Part shown: positions 9,415 through 18,449 of the stretch, in pieces
Numbering within the stretch: the first letter of the stretch is position 1
How the letters are laid out: each line of letters starts with the position of its first letter
NCBI RefSeq assembly: GCF_042684485.1
Contig: NZ_JBHULM010000001.1
Span: 310,001 to 374,000, forward strand
Direction: 5' to 3'
DNA from: Oceanihabitans gracilariae
GTDB taxonomy: Bacteria > Bacteroidota > Bacteroidia > Flavobacteriales > Flavobacteriaceae
DNA: 64,000 nucleotides
The notes under the pieces: generated by a model
What the model was told of the DNA's origin: nothing
Database searches by the model: none
The model's input: the letters and a program-made list of their open reading frames with translations, nothing else
Translations under genes and position numbers: made by a program

Positions 9415-10629
9415 CTAAGCAGTAGCTAGATTTCTTTTGTGTAACACACGCATTCTTATAAAAATTAAAAACGATAGTGTACCAAATACTGTAAAGCCAA
9501 TAAATAGAGGTAAAGCAGTATCTTTTACAAAACTACCAATAAAATTAGCTATAGGTACAGCTAGTATAGTAGATATAAATCCGGTTATGGCAGCACCAAT
9601 TCCTGCGATGTGACCAATAGGCTCCATGGCAATAGCTCTTAGGTTTCCAAAAATAAAACCAATGGTAAAAAACTGAATAGCCATAAATAGAAGTATTATA
9701 GCTAAAGGAGGATTTGTGGTAGCATTCCAAAAAAGCAATACATAAATTAGGGCGTTTAAACTAAATACTACAATTGCTATGTATGATAAGCGCCACATAC
9801 CTAAACGCATTACAAAACTACCATTTAAAAAAGTAGACAATCCTACTCCAGAAGCTAATCCAGCAAAAATGTAAGGAAACTCATTTATTAAACCATATTG
9901 GTTTTCAAAAATTACTTGTGATGCACTTAAATACACAATAAAAGCTCCAGAAATAAATCCGGAAATAATAGTAAAACCAATGGTTTCTTTATGTTTTATT
10001 AATTCTTTTAAGCCATCAATAAACACGTGCGAACTAAATTTTATTTTGTATTCTGGTTTTAGCGTTTCTGGTTGTCTTTTCCAAAACCAGATACTTACTA
10101 AAAGTGCCATAATTAGTTGTACATAAAAGATGCCTTTCCAGTTGTAATGGTTTAAAATAAATTTTCCCATCATAGGAGCAATAACAGGAACTAGAATAAA
10201 AAATGTAGTCACAAAAGACATGATTTTAGCCATATAATCTCCTTTGTACATATCTCTAATTACAGCAATGGCAATGGTTCTAGGTGCTGCTAAACCAACA
10301 CCTTGAAGTATTCTTCCAAAAATCATCCATTCTAAACTTTGTGACAGTACACATATAATACTAGCAATGGTGAAAACGGTAAAACCAAGGTAAACTATTG
10401 GTTTTCTTCCAAAACTATCAGATAAAGGTCCAAATAATAATTGTCCAAATCCTAAGCCTAGAAAAATCATAGTAATTAGTAGTTGGTTACTATTAGTATC
10501 CAGGCTATTAATAGAAATTCCTATAGAAGACATTGCAGGTAAAATAGCATCTATGGCTAAGGCTACAATAGACATTAAGGATGCCATTAAGGCTATAAAT
10601 TCTAACTTTACAGATTGGTTTTCTTGCAT
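9415..10629 (-). CDS. MFS multidrug efflux transporter, Bcr/CflA type
   Basis: Inner-membrane proton-coupled drug exporter with about 12 transmembrane helices in 404 residues. The major-facilitator motif in the first cytoplasmic loop reads FGRKPIVYLG, and the second-helix region LLFGPLSDSFGRK matches the Bcr/CflA family. I place the start at 10629 (MQENQ), six codons inside the longest frame, because a TACTTTTGC promoter-like element (10633-10641) overlaps the longer version. Substrates are not readable from the sequence. Confidence 0.88.
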   Translation of the reverse strand: MQENQSVKLEFIALMASLMSIVALAIDAILPAMSSIGISINSLDTNSNQLLITMIFLGLGFGQLLFGPLSDSFGRKPIVYLGFTVFTIASIICVLSQSLEWMIFGRILQGVGLAAPRTIAIAVIRDMYKGDYMAKIMSFVTTFFILVPVIAPMMGKFILNHYNWKGIFYVQLIMALLVSIWFWKRQPETLKPEYKIKFSSHVFIDGLKELIKHKETIGFTIISGFISGAFIVYLSASQVIFENQYGLINEFPYIFAGLASGVGLSTFLNGSFVMRLGMWRLSYIAIVVFSLNALIYVLLFWNATTNPPLAIILLFMAIQFFTIGFIFGNLRAIAMEPIGHIAGIGAAITGFISTILAVPIANFIGSFVKDTALPLFIGFTVFGTLSFLIFIRMRVLHKRNLATA

Positions 10630-10632
10630 TCT

Positions 10633-10641
10633 GCAAAAGTA
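10633..10641 (-). promoter_or_regulatory. TAnnTTTG -7 element directly in front of the MFS start codon
   Basis: TACTTTTGC on the minus strand matches the Bacteroidota -7 consensus and ends only 3 nt before the ATG at 10629. Transcription would start at or very near the start codon. No well-placed -33 TTG was found. Confidence 0.55.
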
Positions 10642-10691
10642 AGTCAATTATTAACTACTTTTAGCCTCGCAATCTTAATAAAATCTTAATT

Positions 10692-11138
10692 ATGCTTACA
10701 AATACATTAGTAAAACTATATACAAGAGACTTAAATGCTCTCATAACTGAAATAGAAACATATACCAAAGAAAGTAATTTATGGAAGGTGAGTGGACAAA
10801 TAGAAAATTCTGCTGGAAATTTATGCCTTCACCTAATAGGAAATTTAAATGCTTTTATTGGTGCAGCTTTAGGAAACACAGGATATATTAGAAAACGAGA
10901 TTTAGAATTTTCGCTTAAAAATGTACCTAAAGCAGAATTGATAGAACAAATAAAAGAAACCATTGTAGTGGTAGACAAAAGTATTACATCACTAACAGAT
11001 GCAGATTTACAAAAAGAATATAAACGTCGTGTTTTTGAAGATACCATGACTACGGAGTATTTTTTAGTACACCTTAGTATGCATCTATCTTATCATTTAG
11101 GACAAATAAATTATCACAGACGATTACTAGATAAATAA
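10692..11138 (+). CDS. DinB family protein (DUF1572-like)
   Basis: A 148-residue four-helix-bundle protein of the DinB/YfiT superfamily. The three metal-ligand histidines typical of the fold are visible: one in LCLHLIGNL (about 47) and two in the C-terminal HLSMHLSYHLGQINYH region (about 130-140). Family members are metal-dependent transferases or hydrolases, often thiol-S-transferases, but most are uncharacterised. It is divergent from the MFS gene across a 62-bp gap and lies 30 bp upstream of the TPR-LuxR regulator. No specific reaction can be assigned. Confidence 0.8.
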   Translation: MLTNTLVKLYTRDLNALITEIETYTKESNLWKVSGQIENSAGNLCLHLIGNLNAFIGAALGNTGYIRKRDLEFSLKNVPKAELIEQIKETIVVVDKSITSLTDADLQKEYKRRVFEDTMTTEYFLVHLSMHLSYHLGQINYHRRLLDK

Positions 11139-11168
11139 GATTCTATTTTTAATTAAATAAAGTTATAT

Positions 11169-12749
11169 ATGTTTAATTTCTGCCTAAAAGGTTTTCTTTT
11201 TGCTTTCATATGCTTTTTAAGTTTTTTGAGCTCATTTGCACAATTTAATAGAAATGAGTTTTTTAAATATATAGATTCTGCTTCAGTTATCATAGATGAA
11301 AATCCTAAGCTAGCAAAGATTTATTTAGATTCTATTACAGAGCCTATTGAGAAAAATATAGAAGGTCGTTTGGCTGAATATTATCAATTAAAAGGACTGG
11401 TTAATGATGGATTAGATGAGCAAGCATTGATAATTCATAATTTTACGCAAGCTTTAAAATACGCTAAAAAGGAAGAAAATTATGATGTTGCAGGAATGAG
11501 TAGTTTAGAGCTTTTTTATAATACTTATTTAGTGAAAAAAGATTCTGTTTTAGCATTCCGTTATTTAAATGAAGCTCAAAAATATTATTCACTATCAAAC
11601 AATATTAATGGTTTAGCAGAAGTGAAGCAAATGCCTGCTTATGTTGCTTTAAATAATAAAAAATACCATAAGAGTAATGCTATTATACTCAAAGATTTAG
11701 AATATTATAAAAACATAACCGATGATGCATATTATTATATGTATGCATTATTTATGCTAACTACTAACTATATAGGATTAGAAGATTTAAACAATGCACA
11801 TAAGTATTTTAATAAATTAAAGAATCTAAAAAATAATAAAACAATATCACAACCATTATTTAATAGACATATGGTTACTTTATATGGTGATGTAGCTGAT
11901 TTTCATTTTAAAAATAAAGCAATAGATTCTTTACAGATATATCTACAAAAATTTGGTGCTTTGCGTAGTGCAATGAATGATCATGATACTAGAAACTATT
12001 TTAGATTGCAACTGGATTATTATGATTTGATTAATGATTTAAAATTAAAAAATACTTTTAAGGATTCTTTACGAAATTTTGAAGCTTTGATAATGCGTAA
12101 AACTTTAGACGAAAGTATTCAAATTAATAACGATTTAATTCAAACAGAAACAAAATTAGAACACGAGAGAAAGAAAAAGCATTTAAACAGGTATGTAATA
12201 GTGGCTTTAATCTCTTTATTAATCCTTTTTAGTTTTGTAGTAATATGGAAGTATAAACAAATAAAAACGGTAATTATTCAATATACTAAAAGCGATAAAG
12301 AGTTTTCGTTTTTAAAAACCAATCACGAAAAGTTAAAGGTAAAGGTTCGTGGTTTAGAAGATTATATTAGTGAAGTAAAAAGAGAAGTGAAAGCTATTTC
12401 TTCCTTAAACAATTCTTTAGAACAAAAAGAAAAGATTAAAGAACTATATAAAAAAATTCACCTTAATTCTTCCGCGTTTTTAGCTAAAGAAGAAAACTAT
12501 TTAGAACTTATAAACGAATTAAATATTGACTTTTTTACGCAAATGAAAAATTTGCATCCTAAACTAAATGATTCTGAAATTACTATTTGTTATTATCTGT
12601 TTATAGGTTTTAAAAACAAAGAAATTGCCGCTTTTTTAAATTCTACAACTAGAGCAATAGAGAGTAAGCGTTACCGAATTTCTAAAAAAATAGATGCAGT
12701 AACTAATAATTTTTCGTTAGTAGAATATTTGAATACAACATTTAAATAG
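11169..12749 (+). CDS. TPR-containing membrane-anchored LuxR-type transcriptional regulator
   Basis: A 526-residue one-component regulator of a type common in Flavobacteriia. It has a signal-like N-terminal helix (about 1-24), an extracytoplasmic helical TPR region (about 30-310), one transmembrane helix (RYVIVALISLLILFSFVV, about 336-354), a coiled coil, and a C-terminal LuxR-like helix-turn-helix. The last shows as LNDSEITICYYLFIGF then KEIAAFLNSTTRAIESKR. It presumably reads an envelope signal and acts on membrane-proximal DNA. The next gene encodes a large T9SS-exported protein preceded by an 8-bp direct repeat, a plausible target. That link is inference. Confidence 0.8.
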   Translation: MFNFCLKGFLFAFICFLSFLSSFAQFNRNEFFKYIDSASVIIDENPKLAKIYLDSITEPIEKNIEGRLAEYYQLKGLVNDGLDEQALIIHNFTQALKYAKKEENYDVAGMSSLELFYNTYLVKKDSVLAFRYLNEAQKYYSLSNNINGLAEVKQMPAYVALNNKKYHKSNAIILKDLEYYKNITDDAYYYMYALFMLTTNYIGLEDLNNAHKYFNKLKNLKNNKTISQPLFNRHMVTLYGDVADFHFKNKAIDSLQIYLQKFGALRSAMNDHDTRNYFRLQLDYYDLINDLKLKNTFKDSLRNFEALIMRKTLDESIQINNDLIQTETKLEHERKKKHLNRYVIVALISLLILFSFVVIWKYKQIKTVIIQYTKSDKEFSFLKTNHEKLKVKVRGLEDYISEVKREVKAISSLNNSLEQKEKIKELYKKIHLNSSAFLAKEENYLELINELNIDFFTQMKNLHPKLNDSEITICYYLFIGFKNKEIAAFLNSTTRAIESKRYRISKKIDAVTNNFSLVEYLNTTFK

Positions 12750-12807
12750 ATTATTGCAAGACCTATTTAAACCTTTTTTTTCATTTAAAATATACTTTTT
12801 TTAGAAC

Positions 12808-12826
12808 TGCGTAGTAAGTGCGTAGT
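12808..12826. promoter_or_regulatory. direct repeat upstream of the T9SS Asp-box protein gene
   Basis: TGCGTAGT occurs at 12808-12815 and again at 12819-12826, an 11-bp period that puts both copies on the same face of the helix, about 65-85 bp before the start codon. It looks like a tandem activator site; the regulator is unknown. Confidence 0.4.
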
Positions 12827-12891
12827 GCAAAATTACTATAGTCTGTATAGGCTATAGATATTTGTATGGTTCAAATATTAATATGGAAAAA

Positions 12892-15456
12892 ATGAAAAAA
12901 ACAATTACTCTTTTATTAATGGTCTTTACTATTGTGTGCTATTCGCAATCTATAGACTATAAAGCAGCAACAACAAAAAAAGGCAGCAATTATTTTGAAA
13001 TTGTAAATCAGGTTAGACAAGAACTTGGTGCTTACAATAAAAATGCTTCTAAAACAGAAATAAAAAGACATAAGCAGTTTGAGCGTTGGGCATACTACTG
13101 GAAAGATAGAGTAGATGTAAATGGTAACTTTCCTAATAATTTTACAGGTTGGTATAATGCAGGTATTATTGATGGAAAAGGAAAATTAAAAAATACTACA
13201 AATGCACACAGCAGAGTTGCTGGTAATGAAGAAAGTTGGACTAATATTGGGCCTCAAGAAGTACCAGACGCTAATGGGTATCCTAACAATCCGCAATTAG
13301 GTCGTTTAACTAATTTTTTAAGATATGAACACGCTACCGATGCAAACCAAAATGTACTATTTGTAAGTGCTCCAGTTGGAGGTGTTTGGAAATCTGTAGA
13401 TAATGGAAACACATGGTCTCCAAAATTAGATTATCTAGCAGGTATTGGTGTTACAGATATTAAAAGTAGCTCGTCAGATATTAATAACCCTGGAACTATT
13501 TATATCTCTACTGGAGATTTTGATGCAAAGCATATAAACTCTATTGGTGTATATAAATCTACAGATTTTGGTGAAACGTATCAACCAACAAATCTTACGT
13601 TTAGTTTAGATGAGAAAGAAACTACCTCTAATTTAATTGTTATAGATGTAAACACGGTAATTGTAGGGACTAATAAATACATTAAAAAAACTACAGATGG
13701 TGGTGCAACATGGACTAATGTGTATACACATAATTATGATGATGCTGTTTTAGGTAAGTTTCATAGAAATGGTAGTAATATAATCTGTTCAGATAGTTGG
13801 GGAGGATTATTATTTTCTTCTAATAACGGAAGTACTTGGAGCGCATTAATTTCAGAAGGTGAAAATAGCGCACGCTACGGAACTACTACAGATGAAAATG
13901 GTGTATTTTATGTACAAGCAGAAAACGGTCAAGTTTCTTCATACAATCCAAATGCTACTATACCAACGTTAACTGCTGTTGGTAGCACAACAGTTGGCTA
14001 TAATACACAAGGTTCTTATAATCAATGTATCGCTGTAAAAGATGGATTAATTATAAGTGGTGGTGTTGATGGTATTAATTCTGATGACCTTGGAAACAGT
14101 TGGTATGTTACTTTAAACAATGCATGGGAAGATAATACTTCAGCAGGTTCTTATGGACATGCAGATATTCATGAAATAGGTACTTTAGATAACGGATATT
14201 CTTTTTGGAATGTAAACGATGGTGGTTTAAACTTTGTAACATATTCAAATATTGCAGATGAAAAACCTACAGTGGAATACAAATCTAATGGTGTAATAGT
14301 TACACAATTATATTCTGTAGCAATAACACCGCAAACAAGTACAGATAACATGATTATGGGAAACCAAGATAATGATGGTTATAGTTTAGAAATGGTTAGT
14401 GGTACTCCAACTTGGGTTACAGCAGGAGCTGGTGATGGTACATGTACAGCAGTAGATTACTCCAATCCGCAAATTAGATATTTAGGTTCTCAAAATGGAG
14501 GTTTAACAAGAGCAGATAATGGGTTTTTAGGAGATGTTTGGGGAACAAGTTTAACTACGCCAACGACTGGTGCACCTTTTGTTTGGACGTTAAAAATGCA
14601 TTCTACAACTTCAACAACTCTTTATGGTGGTTTTGCAGATGTATATAAATCAATAAATAAAGGAGATACTTGGACGAACCTTAATTCTGGAGCAGGACCA
14701 ATTGAATACATTGAAACTTTTGGAAATAATTTATTTGTAATTGGTGAAAATGCTGTTAAAAAATCAAGTAACGATGGTAGCTCTTGGAGTTCCGTAACGC
14801 AACCAGAAGCTGGAGCAAAAATGAACTCTATTTCGTTAGATCAAAATAATACAAACACGGTGTATGCAACAGTTAACGGTTATGTAGATGGTTCTAAAGT
14901 TTTTAAATCTACAAATGGAGGGTCTACTTGGACAAACATTTCTGGAAGTTTACCTAACATTATTGCTAAACAAGTAGTATTAAAGCAAAATCAAGGACAA
15001 GAAATTTTATTTCTAGGTACAGAACTTGGCGTTTACTATAAAGTAGGAACTGCTAGTTGGACTAAATTAGGACAAGGTTTACCTAACGTTGTAGTTAGTG
15101 ATATTGAAATTAATTACACACAAGATAAACTTGTTGTAGGTACTTTTGGTAGAGGTTTATGGGAAATAAGCATCGCTAATAACACGCTTGGTGTAAATGA
15201 GGTAGAGGCTAGCGAATTAGCTGCTCCTACAGTTTTTCCTAACCCAGTTGTAGATGGCGTTTTAAACATCAAATTAAATAATACTAGTAACAACTATGAC
15301 TATAAAATGTATAATGTTATTGGTGGTTTGGTTAAAAAAGGAACATTAAATACAGGGCTTAATACTTTGGATGTAAGCAAGGTAGCAACAGGAATATATG
15401 TGATTAGAATGACAGATGGTAAAACAGTGTCTTCACAAAAGGTAATTATTAAGTAA
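12892..15456 (+). CDS. T9SS type A sorting domain protein with sortilin/BNR Asp-box repeats
   Basis: Large secreted or surface protein (about 854 residues). It has an N-terminal signal peptide (MKKTITLLLMVFTIVCYSQ) and a beta-propeller region with at least seven Asp-box repeats of the S-x-D-x-G-x-T/S-W type, such as KSVDNGNTW, KTTDGGATW and KSTNGGSTW. The C-terminal T9SS type A sorting domain begins near VFPNPVVDG and ends KTVSSQKVIIK. Such propellers are VPS10/sialidase-like or glycosidase-related scaffolds; no catalytic residues can be assigned. The frame opens upstream at 12862 and another ATG lies at 12883; I chose 12892 because the signal peptide begins there. Confidence 0.85.
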   Translation: MKKTITLLLMVFTIVCYSQSIDYKAATTKKGSNYFEIVNQVRQELGAYNKNASKTEIKRHKQFERWAYYWKDRVDVNGNFPNNFTGWYNAGIIDGKGKLKNTTNAHSRVAGNEESWTNIGPQEVPDANGYPNNPQLGRLTNFLRYEHATDANQNVLFVSAPVGGVWKSVDNGNTWSPKLDYLAGIGVTDIKSSSSDINNPGTIYISTGDFDAKHINSIGVYKSTDFGETYQPTNLTFSLDEKETTSNLIVIDVNTVIVGTNKYIKKTTDGGATWTNVYTHNYDDAVLGKFHRNGSNIICSDSWGGLLFSSNNGSTWSALISEGENSARYGTTTDENGVFYVQAENGQVSSYNPNATIPTLTAVGSTTVGYNTQGSYNQCIAVKDGLIISGGVDGINSDDLGNSWYVTLNNAWEDNTSAGSYGHADIHEIGTLDNGYSFWNVNDGGLNFVTYSNIADEKPTVEYKSNGVIVTQLYSVAITPQTSTDNMIMGNQDNDGYSLEMVSGTPTWVTAGAGDGTCTAVDYSNPQIRYLGSQNGGLTRADNGFLGDVWGTSLTTPTTGAPFVWTLKMHSTTSTTLYGGFADVYKSINKGDTWTNLNSGAGPIEYIETFGNNLFVIGENAVKKSSNDGSSWSSVTQPEAGAKMNSISLDQNNTNTVYATVNGYVDGSKVFKSTNGGSTWTNISGSLPNIIAKQVVLKQNQGQEILFLGTELGVYYKVGTASWTKLGQGLPNVVVSDIEINYTQDKLVVGTFGRGLWEISIANNTLGVNEVEASELAAPTVFPNPVVDGVLNIKLNNTSNNYDYKMYNVIGGLVKKGTLNTGLNTLDVSKVATGIYVIRMTDGKTVSSQKVIIK

Positions 15457-15473
15457 TTTTTAATAGTTAGTAA

Positions 15474-15510
15474 GGAAAAAAAGAGGGTTTCGTAAGAAGC
15501 CCTTTTTTTG
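15474..15510 (+). terminator. intrinsic terminator after the T9SS Asp-box gene
   Basis: The hairpin GGGTTTC-GTAA-GAAGCCC (one G-U pair), with A residues before and a run of seven T residues after, lies just past the stop at 15456. Confidence 0.8.
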
Positions 15511-15596
15511 TATTTATAATTATTAGATGCTCTTTCTTCTTTTGAGTGGTATATATAGAATATATTACTAATTTTTAGTTAGCTCGTTTAAATGTG

Positions 15597-15604
15597 TATT
15601 TTTG
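15597..15604 (+). promoter_or_regulatory. TAnnTTTG -7 promoter element for the histidine kinase
   Basis: TATTTTTG at 15597-15604 matches the Bacteroidota housekeeping -7 element and lies 17 bp before the ATG at 15622. No clear -33 TTG at the expected distance. Confidence 0.5.
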
Positions 15605-15621
15605 TTTTGTAAATTAGTATA

Positions 15622-16722
15622 ATGGCACCATTAATTACAGCAGAAGATAAATTAAAAGAGCGAATTAAAGAGCTTACCTGTTTATATACCATAAGCTCTC
15701 TTATTGCAAATTGCGATCTTGATAATTTAAATCCTACCATACAAGCAATTGCTATAAGTTTACAAAAAGCCATTCGCTATCCTGAAGATGCTTCCGTTGA
15801 AATTTTTATTAATAATGAATTGTTTAAAACGGGAAAAGAACCTGTAGAAAAGGTGTTTATTCGGTCGGCTATAAAAACATTTAATACACCAATAGGTTCT
15901 ATAAAAATAGGGTATTCACAATCTAAATACACTTCCAATAGTTTTTTAAATGAAGAAAAACAACTTCTAGAAAAAGTAGCTTTAGAGATTGGTAATTTAT
16001 TAGAGCGCAAACAAATTATTGTTAACGAAGCTATAACCAGAAGACAAATAGAACGAGCAGATCGATTATCTATTTTAGGCGAAATTACAGCAGGTATTGC
16101 TCATGAATTGAATACACCTCTAGCGAATATTTTAGGCTATTCAGAATTACTAAAAGAACAGTTTCTAGATAACACCGAAGCTTTAAAGGATTTAGAAAAA
16201 ATTACAAATAGTGCCATTTACTCTAGAGAAGTAGTTAAAAAACTCATGTTTTTTTCATGTGATATGCCACAACAAATGAAATTAACAAACATTGTACCTA
16301 TAGTAAAAGATGCAATAAGCTTGCTAAAACCTAATTTTATAAAAAAGAATTTAGATTGTCAATTACATATAGTTGATGGTAATATACCACTTCGTGTAGA
16401 TGCCATTCAATTAACTCAAGTTATTTTTAACTTAGTAATTAATGCTATTTATTTTTCACCAGAAAATGGCGTTATTCAAGTAAGTGTAAAGCAATCCGAA
16501 AAAAATATTGAAATACAAATAAGCGATCAAGGAAAAGGAATAGAAGCAGGTAATAGTGAAAATGTATTTCATCCATTTTATACCACAAAACCTGTTGGCG
16601 AAGGTTCTGGTTTAGGTTTAAGTGTTGTACATGGTATTGTTAAAAGTCATAAAGGAAGTATAAAACATACGCCTAATACTCCAAAAGGAACTATTTTTAC
16701 AATACAGTTACCTAAAAATTAA
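15622..16722 (+). CDS. sensor histidine kinase (NtrB-like, cytoplasmic)
   Basis: A 366-residue kinase with no membrane segment. An N-terminal GAF-like sensory region (about 10-130) is followed by the HisKA domain, whose phospho-acceptor His near 160 lies in GIAHELNTPLANILGYSELL. The HATPase domain has the N box (NLVINAIYFSP), G1 (DQGKGIEAG) and G2 (GEGSGLGLSVV). The response-regulator gene begins 3 bp after the stop, so the two form an operon and a cognate pair. Lack of transmembrane segments suggests an internal signal, perhaps nitrogen or carbon status given the nearby glutamate dehydrogenase. The signal itself is inference. Confidence 0.88.
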   Translation: MAPLITAEDKLKERIKELTCLYTISSLIANCDLDNLNPTIQAIAISLQKAIRYPEDASVEIFINNELFKTGKEPVEKVFIRSAIKTFNTPIGSIKIGYSQSKYTSNSFLNEEKQLLEKVALEIGNLLERKQIIVNEAITRRQIERADRLSILGEITAGIAHELNTPLANILGYSELLKEQFLDNTEALKDLEKITNSAIYSREVVKKLMFFSCDMPQQMKLTNIVPIVKDAISLLKPNFIKKNLDCQLHIVDGNIPLRVDAIQLTQVIFNLVINAIYFSPENGVIQVSVKQSEKNIEIQISDQGKGIEAGNSENVFHPFYTTKPVGEGSGLGLSVVHGIVKSHKGSIKHTPNTPKGTIFTIQLPKN

Positions 16723-16725
16723 AAC

Positions 16726-18054
16726 ATGGAATTAAATCGTGAAAACATATTAATTGTAGATGATGATGTTCATATTTTAGAACTGATTCAACGTCATTTA
16801 AAAACATTAAATTATCATACTTATAAGGCTATTTCTGTAAAAGAAGCCATTGCTATTCTACAAGATAAATCCATAGATTTATTAATTACAGATTTAAAAA
16901 TGCCAGGTGTAGATGGATTAGAGTTGGTAAAATATGTTACAGAACATTTTCCAAGTATTCCTAAACTAGTAGTAACAGGATATCCTTCTGTAGATGGAGC
17001 TTTAGATGCTTTAAAATCTGGAGCTATGGAGTATGTAACCAAACCATTTACCAAAGAAGAATTAAAAAACGCAGTGGTAAAAGCCTTGCTTGAAAAACCT
17101 AAGAGAAGACAAGTAGATGCTTTTAAAACCAAAGACAAAACAGCTTATGGTGATCTTATTGGGCAGTCTAAAGCAATACAAAAAGTAACTGCTGTTATTG
17201 AGCGTGTAAAAAACAATAAGGCAACCGTTTTTATAACAGGTGAAAGTGGTACAGGAAAAGAATTAGTAGCACGTTCTATTCATTATATGGGCAAATATGC
17301 AGCAGCTCCTTTTGTAGCTGTAAATTGTGGTGCTATACCTGAAAATCTATTAGAAGCAGAGTTGTTTGGGTATACCAAAGGTGCTTTTACAGGTGCAGAA
17401 AAAGACAGAAAAGGTTTTTTTCAAGCAGCTAATAAAGGAACCCTTTTTTTAGATGAAATAGGCAATGCTTCCTTAGCAACACAATTACGATTACTGCGTG
17501 TTCTGCAAGAAAAAGAAGTAGTTCGTGTAGGTTCTCAAAAAGTAGAACCTGTAGATGTACGTGTAATTGCTGCAACTAATGTAGATTTAAAAAGTTTAAT
17601 AGCAAAAGGTCGCTTTCGCGAAGATCTTTATTATCGTTTAACCGTTGTAGAAATTAATGTACCTCCTTTACATGAGCGTAAAGAAGATATTTCGCTTTTA
17701 GTAAATAAATTTTTATTTAAATATGGTGTAGAATTTAAAGATAGGTTAGTACCAATTACTCCAGAAGCACTAACCGCTTTAAAACGCTATAACTGGCCAG
17801 GAAATATTAGAGAATTAGAGAACGTTATACAGCGTGCTGTAATTATGTGTGATAAGCAAGTTACTATAGAAGACTTGCCAGAACACTTAAAATATACCAT
17901 AGTTTTTCCTGAAGAAAACCAAGAACTCCTTCCTTTAAAAGAAATAGAAAAAAAGTATATACTTAAGGTACTAAAAGCTACTAATAACAATAAAACAAAA
18001 GCTGCTAAAATCTTACAAATAGACCGAAAAACTTTAGGCGAAAAAATAAAGTAA
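16726..18054 (+). CDS. sigma-54-dependent response regulator, NtrC family
   Basis: A 442-residue bacterial enhancer-binding protein. It has a receiver domain with acidic residues DDD near 12-14, the phosphorylatable Asp near 56 (ITDLKMPG) and Lys in VTKPF. The AAA+ domain has Walker A GESGTGKE near 174, the sigma-54 contact loop GAFTGA near 218-223, Walker B GTLFLDEIG, and the WPGNIRELENV sensor II motif. A short Fis-like helix-turn-helix ends the protein (TKAAKILQIDRKTLGEKIK). All parts needed to activate RpoN holoenzyme are present. A sigma-54 promoter with an upstream palindrome lies immediately downstream, in front of the small Cys protein and gdh. Confidence 0.93.
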   Translation: MELNRENILIVDDDVHILELIQRHLKTLNYHTYKAISVKEAIAILQDKSIDLLITDLKMPGVDGLELVKYVTEHFPSIPKLVVTGYPSVDGALDALKSGAMEYVTKPFTKEELKNAVVKALLEKPKRRQVDAFKTKDKTAYGDLIGQSKAIQKVTAVIERVKNNKATVFITGESGTGKELVARSIHYMGKYAAAPFVAVNCGAIPENLLEAELFGYTKGAFTGAEKDRKGFFQAANKGTLFLDEIGNASLATQLRLLRVLQEKEVVRVGSQKVEPVDVRVIAATNVDLKSLIAKGRFREDLYYRLTVVEINVPPLHERKEDISLLVNKFLFKYGVEFKDRLVPITPEALTALKRYNWPGNIRELENVIQRAVIMCDKQVTIEDLPEHLKYTIVFPEENQELLPLKEIEKKYILKVLKATNNNKTKAAKILQIDRKTLGEKIK

Positions 18055-18079
18055 TGGTTTATAAAAAAACGAGTAATTT

Positions 18080-18095
18080 TTACACAGTTGTGTAA
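18080..18095. promoter_or_regulatory. palindrome, candidate enhancer site for the NtrC-type regulator
   Basis: TTACACA-GT-TGTGTAA is a perfect 7-bp inverted repeat. It lies about 110 bp upstream of the sigma-54 promoter core, the usual distance for an enhancer-binding-protein site, and 26 bp after the regulator stop codon. Confidence 0.5.
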
Positions 18096-18194
18096 TTTTA
18101 CCACACTTCTTCAGGATACCATATTCTTGATAATAGTCTGTAAACACCTATTGTTAAAGGGGTTTGTGGTTTCTTTTTAAAATGTTTTTTCTAA

Positions 18195-18210
18195 TGGCAT
18201 AACACTTGCT
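18195..18210 (+). promoter_or_regulatory. sigma-54 (RpoN) promoter
   Basis: TGGCATAACACTTGCT has GG at 18196-18197 and GC at 18208-18209 with exactly 10 bp between, the invariant spacing of -24/-12 promoters; 5 of 6 bases of TGGCAC and all of TTGC are kept. The expected transcription start is near 18221, about 30 nt before the ATG of the small Cys-rich protein. Confidence 0.75.
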
Positions 18211-18252
18211 TTTAGGTTTGCAATATGTAAAACTAAAAATAAAAATAGTGTT

Positions 18253-18429
18253 ATGGAAAACAGCCTATGCAGTACTTGCAAGTTTAACAACGACTGTAGT
18301 TTAACATCCAATAAAAACTTTATATGGTCTTGTAGTGAATTTGAAGTAACTACTGCAAACAATTTTAAACCACAAAAAGGAAAAAGTAACGCTGCTTTAA
18401 AGTACCAAGCTACTGAATACGCAGTTTAA
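18253..18429 (+). CDS. small cysteine-rich protein (58 aa)
   Basis: Short frame starting ATG at 18253 and ending TAA at 18429, with start MENSLCSTCKFNNDCSL. Four cysteines (positions 6, 9, 15 and 27: C-x2-C-x5-C-x11-C) sit in the first half, enough for one zinc or iron-sulfur site; the C-terminal half is polar and Lys/Gln-rich. It is the first gene after the sigma-54 promoter, and gdh follows 20 bp later, so both should share one transcript. I do not recognise a named family. Position and tight spacing argue that it is real and possibly linked to nitrogen control. Confidence 0.65.
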   Translation: MENSLCSTCKFNNDCSLTSNKNFIWSCSEFEVTTANNFKPQKGKSNAALKYQATEYAV

Positions 18430-18449
18430 ATTATCTAAAAAATCTAACA

